Assembly: GCA_964502525.1 (NCBI GenBank)
Contig: CAZCXH010000116.1
Location: forward strand, 1 to 15,654
Reading direction: 5' to 3'
From: DATLYB01 sp964502525
GTDB lineage: Bacteria; Bacteroidota; Bacteroidia; Chitinophagales; CAIOSU01
DNA: 15,654 nucleotides
Shown here: one piece after another, positions 1 through 7,339 of the stretch
Layout of the letters: each line of letters begins with the position of its first letter
How positions within the stretch are numbered: the first letter of the stretch is position 1
Notes under the pieces: generated by a model
Database searches by the model: none
Seen by the model: the letters and a program-made list of their open reading frames with translations, nothing else
Told to the model about the DNA's origin: nothing
Position numbers and translations under genes: made by a program

Positions 1-124
1 GTTATCAGCCAATCTGCGTTATCAGCATTCCATTTCTTATTCGAATTATGATATTTTGTAAATTTAAACAGCTCCTAAGTTTTAATCAGTTTGAGGTTAT
101 GACCTCCTGAACAGCGGAGTGCAT

Positions 125-167
125 TGACTAAAGTCATTCATTTCTAATTTACATCATCTTACATTTG
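125..167 (+). promoter_or_regulatory. Possible promoter and dyad upstream of the DoxX gene
   Basis: TACATTTG at 160-167 matches the Bacteroidota -7 box TAnnTTTG and would start a transcript about 28 nt before the ATG at 203. No TTTG/TTG lies at the usual spacing upstream, so this is only half a promoter. A perfect dyad TGACT-AA-AGTCA (125-136) lies 23 bp upstream and could be an operator. The rest of 1-202 shows only a short direct repeat GTTATCAGC (1-9 and 19-27) and no gene. Confidence 0.3.
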
Positions 168-202
168 GCATAACGTTCATTATTCTTAAATTAATTACAC
201 CT

Positions 203-622
203 ATGAGTTCATCCACCGGATACCTGCAACTGCTGGAAGATAATCAGAAATATGCCTATGCGCTTATCCGCATATTCCTTGGAGCAGCTTTGTTCGTCCG
301 CGGAGTCATACTGGTGGCAAATCCGGATAAAATTTACGTGATTGACATGGCTGCCAAAATGCATATGTTTTATTCTTACGTAACCATTATCCATCTGCTT
401 GGAGGATTCATGATGGCGATTGGATTGTTTACGCGGGTGGGAGCGCTGCTGCAGGTTCCTGTTTTATTCAGCGCGGTATTTTTCATTCATGCCGGAAGCG
501 GCTTGATGATGGGCGGGCAATCCCTTGAGTTGGCAGCTTTGGTACTCTTCCTGCTCCTCGTTTACATGGTTTTCGGATCCGGTGCATTGGCGCTGAATAA
601 TTACTTCAAGCTGAAGTTTTAG
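203..622 (+). CDS. DoxX-family small integral membrane protein
   Basis: This is a 139-residue, very hydrophobic protein with about four membrane segments (roughly residues 20-40, 57-77, 81-101 and 107-128), the size and layout of the DoxX/DoxD family. The pattern after helix 1 (LIRIFLGAALFVRGV), followed by GGFMMAIGLFTRVGALLQVP in the middle of the protein, is what I recognise as DoxX-like. Some family members are linked to quinone-dependent or thiol redox chemistry, but most have no known function and none should be assumed here. The ATG at 203 is the first start in frame and follows an A/T-rich leader without a Shine-Dalgarno sequence, as is usual in Bacteroidota. The gene stands alone: the next gene on this strand begins 471 bp later, after a possible terminator. 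The family call is fairly safe; the function is unknown. Confidence 0.8.
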   Translation: MSSSTGYLQLLEDNQKYAYALIRIFLGAALFVRGVILVANPDKIYVIDMAAKMHMFYSYVTIIHLLGGFMMAIGLFTRVGALLQVPVLFSAVFFIHAGSGLMMGGQSLELAALVLFLLLVYMVFGSGALALNNYFKLKF

Positions 623-667
623 CATAGCCGCTTTGCGCGGTTGCGCCCTGCTGAATGAGTATGAAAA

Positions 668-697
668 AAACCTTGGCCAATTTCAGGTTTCTTTTTT
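668..697 (+). terminator. Weak terminator-like hairpin after the DoxX gene
   Basis: AAACCT (668-673) pairs with AGGTTT (685-690), followed by a run of six T (692-697); an A-run precedes the left arm, so the element could work in both directions. The stem is short and A/T-rich, so the call is tentative. Confidence 0.35.
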
Positions 698-732
698 CCT
701 TACCAATATGCTCAGATCGTTATACCGGTAAT

Positions 733-863
733 CAGGTTTCCGCCCTGCCTGGATTGGTATAATCATATCTATCCCGAAATAAGTGTAAAAAACGAACTGT
801 GATTGGGATATACCATCGGGGACTATAATGTACAAATTCGGAAACCTGTTTACCGATGGTATA
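733..863. repeat. Two interleaved inverted repeats in the 623-1093 spacer
   Basis: CAGGTTTCCG (733-742) is perfectly complementary to CGGAAACCTG (839-848), and TATACCATCGG (809-819) is perfectly complementary to CCGATGGTATA (853-863). The arms interleave, so both stems together would form a pseudoknot-like fold, or they are alternatives. The surrounding 471-bp spacer has open frames on both strands (an 83-codon one on -, opening with TTG, and a 50-codon one on +, 828-980). Neither looks like a family I know, so I do not call a gene. The region could hold a decayed element. Confidence 0.55.
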
Positions 864-1093
864 CATTTGAGAAGAGTGTTAAAAACTTTAAGCCGGTACA
901 AATCGGATATTGACAAGAATAGTGGTATTTTCAAATTCCGAAATTCACTGTCGGATTATGGAATTGCGTCCGATTATTAAGACGGGATGAAAAACATTCG
1001 TGCAAAACTGTATTTTCAAAAAAACGATGCCGGATTAAAATTGCAGCGGTTGAAAATCGCAACGGTCTGGCAAAGAAAACAAAATCCGACACC

Positions 1094-2917
1094 ATGAACC
1101 TTACGGGCATCTTTACCTTAAAGGGGAAGAAAGACAAGCCGGAGGCGCGCATCGCTGCCTTGAGAGACATTAAAGATGACAAGTCCCTGCTGAAGCTAGC
1201 AAAGAATGATCCTGACCCTTTCGTTCGGATTGCCGCCAGAAAAAAAATAGTTGACCCATCCGTCAAGGAAGAGGCCAGGACCGCAAGGGAATTGCTGAGC
1301 ATTGATGAAATTGAGAAAACCGAAAGCCAGAAACTTTTGGAGATTGCCGCGACATGCAGTGAAAGCAAATATGTGCGCCAGGCTGCCGTCAAGAAGATTA
1401 CCGATCAGCGGATGCTGGAAAAAATCGCAAGAGCGGATACTGATAAATATGTAAGGATTGGCGCTGTCAGGAAACTGAAGGATGCGATGCTGCTAGCAGA
1501 CATCGCTCTGAAGGACACCAACCCTGACGTGCGGATTACCGCCATCGAGAAACTGGATAATCCAACGATCCTGTTGTCAATCGTGAACAATGAAAAAGAC
1601 GTGGAGGTGAGGAAAATCGCAGTCTGGCAAATAAAGGATAAGGAAACTCTGGCTCAAATCGCCAACACCGACAATGATGAGCGAGTGCGCTATGTGGCTT
1701 ATCTGAAGATAAGGGACCCGAAATTCAAATTCAACGGGTTTTCAGGCATTGAGCCTAAAGGGGTTGCCGGAATCAAGGTGGATCATGTGCCGGAGCAAGC
1801 GATATTGAATGCGGCAAACCCTGAGCCTGAACCGGCAATCGAGAATGAAGCGCTTGCGCAGCAAGCAGTTGAAAAAGTTGATGATGCCACTGAATTTTCC
1901 ATTGACATTTTCACCGACCAGCGGCTGCTGGCTGAGATTGCCCGCAGCAACGAACCTGCTGAAGTGAGAAAATCAGCTATCAGCAAGATAACCGATTTTG
2001 CAATTTTAGATGAGGTGGCTGCCACCGTACAAGATGAGGATATCAAGTATTTCGTGATGCGGCAGAAAAAATACCTGGAACTTCAGATTGCAGCCACCAG
2101 TTCTGACAAACCGAAGGTTACCGAGCAGAGCGTGCTGGAAGACGTTGCTATCAATGCGGGTGATAAAAAGGTAAGAAAGGCTGCTATAGAAAAAATCAAG
2201 AGTGAGGACGTGCTGGCGCGCATGGCGCTTTACGATCAGGAACTTGAAGTAAGAAATGCTGCCGCATGGGAAATCACCGATCAGTTTATCCTTAAAGAAG
2301 TCGTTCGAAATTCCAAGGATTTTTCAACCAGGAAAATCGCCCTTCGCAAAATCAACGACAACCAACTGATGTCAGAGATAGCCCGCTTCGACAGGGACAG
2401 GAGCCTGCGCCTGTGCGCTATCAAGCGCATCAGCGACCAGCAGATTTTGAAACAGATAGCGCTGAGCGACACTCCTCCGGAATTGAAGGATGAAGCTGTC
2501 GAGAGGATTTCTGATCAGAGAATCCTTTCAGAAATCGCTATTTCAGCGGGAAATGAGTCATTGCGCAACCTCGCGGTGTGGAGCATCAATGATGAAAATA
2601 TTCTCTCGGAGCTGGCGATGAATGCGGATGAATTTTACATCCGCAAAACAGCCGTTAACCTCATCAGCGACCAAAAGATACTTTCAACAACAGCGTTGCA
2701 GGCGCAAGACCTTTATGTGCGCAAGCTTGCGGCAGAAAAACTCACCGAACAGAAACTCCTCAAGGATCTGGCTATTCAAGCATCGGACATGTATGTCAGA
2801 AAAATTGCAGTTGAAAAACTGAATAACCGGGATGTGCTCTACGAAGTGGTTAGGAACGACCAGATTGATTTTGTGAGAAATGCAGCAGTGGAGCGGCTGA
2901 ATGCGCTTGGCAGTTGA
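1094..2917 (+). CDS. Tandem two-helix (HEAT/LRV-like) repeat protein, 607 residues
   Basis: Nearly the whole protein is a run of about 19-20 units of 25-26 residues. Each has the form xxLLxxIAxxxxDxxVRxxAVxKIxD: helix A contains L..IA, helix B begins with VR and contains A..KI, and a D/N ends the unit. Units fill residues ~17-207 and ~272-607; residues ~208-272 form a linker rich in G, P, A and E. The period and the D-x-x-VR-x-x-A signature resemble leucine-rich-repeat-variant (LRV) and HEAT-like solenoids, which serve as protein-binding scaffolds. There is no signal peptide, membrane segment or Cys cluster, so it is probably cytoplasmic and not enzymatic. The ATG at 1094 is the only credible start: the frame is open back to a TAG at 920-922 but without an ATG. 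The gene converges with the histidine kinase gene, whose stop lies 11 bp away. Its partner is unknown. Confidence 0.8.
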   Translation: MNLTGIFTLKGKKDKPEARIAALRDIKDDKSLLKLAKNDPDPFVRIAARKKIVDPSVKEEARTARELLSIDEIEKTESQKLLEIAATCSESKYVRQAAVKKITDQRMLEKIARADTDKYVRIGAVRKLKDAMLLADIALKDTNPDVRITAIEKLDNPTILLSIVNNEKDVEVRKIAVWQIKDKETLAQIANTDNDERVRYVAYLKIRDPKFKFNGFSGIEPKGVAGIKVDHVPEQAILNAANPEPEPAIENEALAQQAVEKVDDATEFSIDIFTDQRLLAEIARSNEPAEVRKSAISKITDFAILDEVAATVQDEDIKYFVMRQKKYLELQIAATSSDKPKVTEQSVLEDVAINAGDKKVRKAAIEKIKSEDVLARMALYDQELEVRNAAAWEITDQFILKEVVRNSKDFSTRKIALRKINDNQLMSEIARFDRDRSLRLCAIKRISDQQILKQIALSDTPPELKDEAVERISDQRILSEIAISAGNESLRNLAVWSINDENILSELAMNADEFYIRKTAVNLISDQKILSTTALQAQDLYVRKLAAEKLTEQKLLKDLAIQASDMYVRKIAVEKLNNRDVLYEVVRNDQIDFVRNAAVERLNALGS

Positions 2918-2928
2918 TATGATTTCTC

Positions 2929-5367
2929 CTACACTGCCGCCTCTATCTTGCTGTTAATATCGCTGTAAACGTATTTGGCAATCTTGCTGTACAACTCTGA
3001 TGGCACAAATGGCTTGCAGATGTAATCCGTAACACCTGCTTCGAATGCTTTTTCCCTTTCATGGCTCATAGCGGAAGCTGTTAACGCTATCACAGGCAGT
3101 TCGCTGCATTCAGGCATCTTGCGGATTCTCCGGATGGCTTCGTATCCATCCATCACGGGCATCAGCAAGTCCATCAAAACCACGTCATAATGATTTGCTT
3201 TTACCCAATCCAGCGCTTCTTTTCCATTATCAACCGTATCAACAACCGCTTCCCAGTTGGTTAGGAATTTATTCGCCACCTTTTGATTTACCTTGTTGTC
3301 CTCCACCAGCAATATCCTGATGCCCCTTAACCCTGAAAAATTCCTGACAACGATTTCTTTGGGGAGGGAATCTTTGACGCTTTTTTTAAATAATATGTTG
3401 AAAATAAATGTACTGCCTTTGCCTGTTTCGCTGAGAACGGAAATCTTACCCCCCTGCAATTCAATCAGTTTCCTGGTAATGGCAAGCCCCAATCCGGTTC
3501 CGCCATAGATCCTGTTGGTGAGCGCGCTCGCCTGCGAGAACGGTTCGAAAATATACAGCACCTTATCCGCAGGAATGCCGATTCCGGTATCTTTTACGGT
3601 GAAACCGATCTCCACATCATCGCCTGCCGATTTTAATGCCTTTACGTTGATTTCCACCCTGCCTTTGTCCGTAAATTTCACAGCGTTGCCCACAAGGTTA
3701 TTCAGCACCTGGCTGAGCCTGTGCGCGTCACCCACCAGTATTTTCGGCACATTCATATCAATATTGACATCCAGTTCAACTCCTTTGGCATTGGCCTTTA
3801 TTCTGTGCGATTTATTGATGTCGCTAAGGGTGTTTCCAAGGTCAAAGTCCTGCGCGATTATATCGAGCTTTCCGGCTTCGATCTTTGTCAAATCGAGCAC
3901 ATCGTTGATAAGGGCAAGCAAATTATTGGCTGAAAATTGCAATATCTTCAGGTTTTCCGCCTGGTCAGCGCGCGGATTTTCCTCAAGCATGAGATTGGAT
4001 ATGCCTATAACGGCATTCATGGGCGTTCTGAGTTCATGACTGATGGTGGAGAGGAACTGCTCCTGCGCCTTGTGCGCTGATTCCGCCTGCTCCTTCGCCA
4101 CAATCAGTTCCCGCTCGGCAATTTTTCTTTCCGTAATATCATCGGCCACTATTACGAAGTTGGTGATGTCATCCACCCCGGAGTAGATAGGCGCAATGCT
4201 TACCAAAAGGGTGATGGTATCGCCTGATTTATTTCTATGATTTAACTCTCCTTTCCACACACGGCCTGTTTTCAGCTCGCTGCGCATTTTTCCCAGGAAT
4301 GGCGAATCCTGAGCGATATAACTCTGGATTTTGGTTCCAGACAATTCACTGAAATCATAACCGGTGACTTTCGCAAAAAACGGATTTGCATAACGGATAT
4401 AACCGCTACGGTCGGTGATAGCAACGCAGGTCGTTGAATGTTCTATAGCTGCTGAAAAAAGCGTTAAGTCCTTCTCCGCTTTCTTTCGCGCGGTAATGTC
4501 AATAATCGCTCCATCATAATAGAGCAGATTTCCCATCGAATCCAGGAAAGGGCTGAGGCTTAGCAGCACCCATATTGTTTTGTTATCCCTGCATTTTATT
4601 TCAGCCTCAACATCATTAATAAAAGCCTTGCTCATCTTCTGAACATTGATCTGACGCGCCTGCTCCGGAACAGCCAATTGAAACGGCTTCTTCACATGCT
4701 GCATCTCCGCCATGGAACCATATCCAAGCATCTTCGCAAAGTTTTCATTGGCATAGATGGTTTCATCATCGGCATTGATCCTGAAAATGCCGTGATGCAC
4801 ATTATTATTAATTGAATTCAATATGGCTTCCCTGTCCTTGATTTGCTGGAACGCATCAATCCTCTCCCTGTTGGTGAAATAGCCGATAAATAAAACCATA
4901 AAAACCAGCAACAGCACGCTTATGTTTTCGACAGTCAGGCTCTGTGTTGCGATGAGGACAGTACAGTGGGTAATCGTATTGGCAACGAGATAAATCTTGT
5001 TCATCTTTTTATCCTGAATGAATAAGACGGACGCGAAAGTCACCACAAGAAGCGCCAGTTTGTAACTCGGCTGAAAATCATTGACAAACAACAGGTAGTA
5101 TAGGTGCGCATTGTACGCATAAAGGTTGCCGAAAAGAACTTTTATCGAATGTTTTTTAACAGGCTCGTAGTAGAAAGACAGTACCAATGAAATGATGCTC
5201 GCAGCAAGAATGAACAGCCTTAACCACAATGGGTCGTTATATTGGACATGGCTTGTATTCAGAAGCAAGCCAAATGCCGCATAAATGAGCGAGCCCAGCC
5301 CAAAGATGAGTTTCAGGTTAGTCTCCCTGACCTCTCTGATATTTATTTCTTTCAAAAAATTAAGCAC
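2929..5367 (-). CDS. Membrane-bound hybrid histidine kinase (PAS-PAS-HisKA-HATPase-REC)
   Basis: This 812-residue sensor kinase autophosphorylates on His and passes phosphate to its own receiver. Residues ~19-165 form five or six membrane helices with short loops, so signal sensing may be intramembrane. Two PAS domains follow (~180-297 and ~303-415). The second ends in the typical DITERK motif, leading into a coiled linker. The HisKA motif STISHELRTPMN places the phospho-acceptor at His444. The ATPase has an N box (N557/N561), G1 DTGIGIP (593-599) and G2 GGTGLGLA (622-629). The C-terminal receiver has E689/D690, phospho-Asp733, Thr763 and Lys785. All catalytic residues are present and there is no HPt or output domain, so a separate HPt protein or regulator is expected. 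The start is a GTG at 5367; no ATG occurs until codon 122, inside the membrane region. The gene lies 119 bp downstream of a lipoprotein gene. The ligand is unknown. Confidence 0.93.
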   Translation of the reverse strand: MLNFLKEINIREVRETNLKLIFGLGSLIYAAFGLLLNTSHVQYNDPLWLRLFILAASIISLVLSFYYEPVKKHSIKVLFGNLYAYNAHLYYLLFVNDFQPSYKLALLVVTFASVLFIQDKKMNKIYLVANTITHCTVLIATQSLTVENISVLLLVFMVLFIGYFTNRERIDAFQQIKDREAILNSINNNVHHGIFRINADDETIYANENFAKMLGYGSMAEMQHVKKPFQLAVPEQARQINVQKMSKAFINDVEAEIKCRDNKTIWVLLSLSPFLDSMGNLLYYDGAIIDITARKKAEKDLTLFSAAIEHSTTCVAITDRSGYIRYANPFFAKVTGYDFSELSGTKIQSYIAQDSPFLGKMRSELKTGRVWKGELNHRNKSGDTITLLVSIAPIYSGVDDITNFVIVADDITERKIAERELIVAKEQAESAHKAQEQFLSTISHELRTPMNAVIGISNLMLEENPRADQAENLKILQFSANNLLALINDVLDLTKIEAGKLDIIAQDFDLGNTLSDINKSHRIKANAKGVELDVNIDMNVPKILVGDAHRLSQVLNNLVGNAVKFTDKGRVEINVKALKSAGDDVEIGFTVKDTGIGIPADKVLYIFEPFSQASALTNRIYGGTGLGLAITRKLIELQGGKISVLSETGKGSTFIFNILFKKSVKDSLPKEIVVRNFSGLRGIRILLVEDNKVNQKVANKFLTNWEAVVDTVDNGKEALDWVKANHYDVVLMDLLMPVMDGYEAIRRIRKMPECSELPVIALTASAMSHEREKAFEAGVTDYICKPFVPSELYSKIAKYVYSDINSKIEAAV

Positions 5368-5446
5368 ACTGAAAGCCGGGATTTATTCACTACTGATACG
5401 AAATCACGGGGTGAAAGTTCATGGAACGCAATAAAAACAAGGGGTG

Positions 5447-5461
5447 GCGGGAAATGCCCGC
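5447..5461 (-). terminator. Short GC hairpin between the lipoprotein and kinase genes
   Basis: GCGGG (5447-5451) and CCCGC (5457-5461) enclose a 5-nt loop. Read on the - strand, the hairpin follows the lipoprotein stop (5487) and leads, after a C-rich gap, into TTGTTTTTATT. The T-run is displaced, so this may be a weak terminator or attenuator ahead of the kinase gene. Confidence 0.3.
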
Positions 5462-5486
5462 GTAAAATGCAAGAGTGAAGCGGTTT

Positions 5487-5990
5487 TCAATTTATGCGCC
5501 TCACAAAGAACTCGCCTTCCTTTATTTCAATAGCAGAGGTTGTTGTTTTTACAGTTCCGCTAAAAACTCCTGCAACGGAGGTTGCTGTTATCGCAGTGAT
5601 TGTTACAATAGCATCCCTGTTTCCGCTGTCCTGCTCGAAAACATCATTGTTATCATCCTGGTACCTCATCAGCACTCCAATATTCACGCCTCCCAACGTC
5701 TCGTAGCCGGAGTATGTTCCGGTCGTTATGGAACTATCATCTAAAATCTGAATTGTAATGTTGCTGGTGCGATCGCTGCCGTTTATCGTGCAGCCATGCT
5801 GGTTTCCGGATTCACTGAAATTTGCAGTAAGATCGGGCTGGTCAATAAAGACGATCCTGGTCAGATCCGCCTTGAAACTGATGTAGTACTGATCCTCGCC
5901 CGGATCATCCGTACTGCAACCACCGAAAATCAATGCAATGAAGATCAGCAAGGAACAAGCAGCCCTGTCTCTTAATAGTTGCCTTACCAT
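5487..5990 (-). CDS. Small secreted lipoprotein, unknown function
   Basis: This 167-residue protein has a positively charged start, a hydrophobic stretch (~residues 12-21) and a lipobox FGGC with the lipidated Cys at residue 25, followed by STDD. Acidic residues just after the Cys are often seen in lipoproteins of this phylum sent to the outer membrane or the cell surface. The mature part is rich in T, S, I, G and D, and predicts mainly beta strands. A repeating strand pattern near the end (AGVFSGTVK, then EIKEGEFFVRR) resembles small beta-rich Bacteroidota lipoproteins, but I cannot name a family with certainty. Start: ATG at 5988-5990. The gene lies between an OmpA-like gene (stop 123 bp upstream) and the hybrid kinase gene (119 bp downstream) on the same strand. 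The gaps are wide enough that an operon is not proven. Confidence 0.8.
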   Translation of the reverse strand: MVRQLLRDRAACSLLIFIALIFGGCSTDDPGEDQYYISFKADLTRIVFIDQPDLTANFSESGNQHGCTINGSDRTSNITIQILDDSSITTGTYSGYETLGGVNIGVLMRYQDDNNDVFEQDSGNRDAIVTITAITATSVAGVFSGTVKTTTSAIEIKEGEFFVRRIN

Positions 5991-6113
5991 TCAATTTTAA
6001 TAGAAAAACAGGGTGCAAGGTAATAATAATTTAATGCCCCTTCATTCCATTCTTATAAAAAAATTGAAAATTGAGTTGTTTTTCCTGCCTTCCTGGTGAG
6101 AAGCGAAAATGGC

Positions 6114-6797
6114 TTATTCGGTGATTATCCTCACTTCCGTTCTTCTGTTTTTCTGACGCCCTTCCGGAGAATCATTGTTCGAAACAGGCTGCGTATCTCC
6201 ATATCCTTTGGCGATGACGCGCTCACGCGCAATTCCTTTTTTTATAAGATACTCTCTCACAGCCAGTGCCCGATCCTCAGATAGCTGCTGATTTGATTCT
6301 CTGATTCCGACATTATCCGTATGCCCCGCAATCTCAATAACCATACTCGTTTTTTTGGACATATATTCCGCCAACTCATCCAGTTCCTTAAACGATTCTT
6401 TGTTCAGTGTTGTTTTGCCGCTGTCAAAGAATACATTGTCAAGCGTATAGACTTTTGGAGGCATGATGTGAATGGTGTAATCGAATGTCAGCTTTCCTTC
6501 ATCTGCGGGTATGGTCAGTGTTTTGTGGCTGAGGTTGGCGGTGAAGGTTTTGTATTGCACATCATACTTCCTCCCTTTGGGAATCAGGATGGAAAACCTT
6601 CCGCTGGCATCGGTAATGCCTGCGTAAGCGCTTGTATCTTCCCTGCTCGCAAAAATCACCTCCTGTCCCTCCTGAGGCTTCTTTTCCTCATCCATCACCA
6701 AAACATTCAATAATGCATCAGTTTCCGTTGGCTGAAGGTTCTGACCAGTGAGGTTCAATACAGATACAAGCAACACCAACAACAGTTTGGATTTCAT
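6114..6797 (-). CDS. OmpA-family peptidoglycan-binding periplasmic protein
   Basis: This 227-residue protein starts with a signal peptide (about residues 1-19). Residues ~27-110 form a beta-sandwich resembling the carboxypeptidase-regulatory-like/Ig-type domains common in Bacteroidota envelope proteins (GITDASGRFSILIPKG is typical). Residues ~117-226 are an OmpA C-terminal domain: VFFDSGKTTL, then AGHTDNVG (157-164), QQLSEDRALAV (170-180) and NRRTEV (217-222). By comparison with OmpA structures, Asp161 and Arg176 should bind the diaminopimelate of peptidoglycan. There is no beta-barrel and no lipobox, so it is probably a soluble periplasmic or envelope-associated protein that tethers to the cell wall. 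The gene begins 72 bp downstream of the tRNA-Gln 3' end; read-through from the tRNA promoter is possible but not shown. Confidence 0.88.
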   Translation of the reverse strand: MKSKLLLVLLVSVLNLTGQNLQPTETDALLNVLVMDEEKKPQEGQEVIFASREDTSAYAGITDASGRFSILIPKGRKYDVQYKTFTANLSHKTLTIPADEGKLTFDYTIHIMPPKVYTLDNVFFDSGKTTLNKESFKELDELAEYMSKKTSMVIEIAGHTDNVGIRESNQQLSEDRALAVREYLIKKGIARERVIAKGYGDTQPVSNNDSPEGRQKNRRTEVRIITE

Positions 6798-6869
6798 TTG
6801 ATAGCTCTATTTGGGAAGAATCCACTCACGGAAGAATCACAAATACTCACTCACATACATCGGTTAATA

Positions 6870-6945
6870 TGGCAGGCCGACTAGGGATCGAACCTAGAGT
6901 CTTCAGAGCCAGAATCTGAGATGTTGCCAGTTACACCATCGGCCC
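6870..6945 (-). tRNA. tRNA-Gln (anticodon CUG), 3' CCA encoded
   Basis: Read on the - strand from 6945, a full cloverleaf forms. The acceptor GGGCCGA pairs with TCGGCCT (one G-T pair). The D arm is GTGT/ACAT. The anticodon stem TCAGA/TCTGA encloses loop TTCTGGC with anticodon CTG, reading codon CAG. The T arm CTAGG/CCTAG has loop TTCGATC. The discriminator is G73 and the CCA is encoded (6872-6870). Because CCA is present, 3' maturation would not need CCA addition, and RNase Z usually avoids such precursors. A strong promoter lies directly upstream. Confidence 0.95.
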
Positions 6946-6949
6946 GCTG

Positions 6950-6980
6950 CAAAAGTAAGAAACAGCGCTTACCGGACAAA
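6950..6980 (-). promoter_or_regulatory. Bacteroidota-type promoter of tRNA-Gln
   Basis: On the - strand, TTTG (6980-6977) and TACTTTTG (6957-6950) are separated by 19 bp, an exact match to the Bacteroidota primary-sigma pattern TTTG-N(17-23)-TAnnTTTG. If the final G is at -7, transcription starts within about 2 nt of the mature tRNA 5' end. Confidence 0.7.
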
Positions 6981-7060
6981 ACAAAAACTGGGTTACTCAA
7001 CCGGCCTATGCGCCACAATGCGCTCATCCGCCATGCCAGTATGCCGATCATCGTTCATTT

Positions 7061-7157
7061 ATACCAAGAGTAGTTGAATTTTCGAAGGAAGGAAACGTAC
7101 TCTTGGTTAATACCGAACATTCCTCAGTTCAATTGTTCGAAACCTGAGTTTCGGTAT
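7061..7157. repeat. Two tandem hairpins with a shared core
   Basis: Hairpin 1 pairs ACCAAGAGTA (7063-7072) with TACTCTTGGT (7098-7107). Hairpin 2 pairs ATACCGAA (7110-7117) with TTCGGTAT (7150-7157), with an inner CTCAG/CTGAG pair (7123-7127 and 7144-7148). Both units begin with ATACC, and both contain a similar core, AGTT(G/C)AATT(G)TTCGAA, in their upper part. The stems differ but stay paired, which suggests selection on structure or two diverged copies of one element. They lie in the 394-bp gene-free spacer between tRNA-Gln and clpC (6946-7339), which holds this pair and two further hairpins. Confidence 0.65.
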
Positions 7158-7204
7158 AATGGCACTTATTAATGGGAGCAAGAAATAGTACATAATTCAT
7201 TCCG

Positions 7205-7256
7205 CTTCAAGCCGCAAGCTACAAGCTGCAAGTTTTGACCAGCTTGAGGCTTGAAG
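7205..7256. repeat. Heptad array A, folded as a hairpin
   Basis: Arms 7205-7220 and 7241-7256 are complementary at 15 of 16 positions. The stretch reads as seven consecutive 7-bp units in one phase (for example CCGCAAG, CTACAAG and CTGCAAG, then CAGCTTG and AGGCTTG). The unit orientation flips in the middle without loss of phase. On the other strand the units fit RGCTTGY, related to the arrays near rnz and rnpB. Confidence 0.75.
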
Positions 7257-7276
7257 CCAGTGACTTAAAGCTAATA

Positions 7277-7319
7277 CCTGAAAATATGCACTAAATGATG
7301 AACTCATTAATATTTCAGG
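7277..7319 (-). terminator. Hairpin 3' of clpC
   Basis: CCTGAAAATAT (7277-7287) pairs with ATATTTCAGG (7310-7319) with one bulged base, and an inner AATGA/TCATT stem (7294-7298 and 7304-7308) extends it. It lies 20 bp after the clpC stop. There is no good U-tract, so it is either a weak terminator or a 3'-end stabilising hairpin. Confidence 0.4.
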
Positions 7320-7339
7320 ATAAATAAGTCCATCTGCCG

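Noticed and set aside
165..181. TTGGCATAA near the DoxX gene as a sigma54 promoter
   Set aside because: The -24 half is acceptable, but the -12 GC is missing at the required spacing.
683..934. 83-codon open frame on the - strand
   Set aside because: It starts with TTG, has no recognisable family, overlaps both inverted repeats and competes with a + strand frame over the same bases.
828..980. 50-codon ATG frame on the + strand
   Set aside because: It reads plausibly as protein, but it is short, unfamiliar, and lies on the inverted repeats; there is not enough to call a gene.
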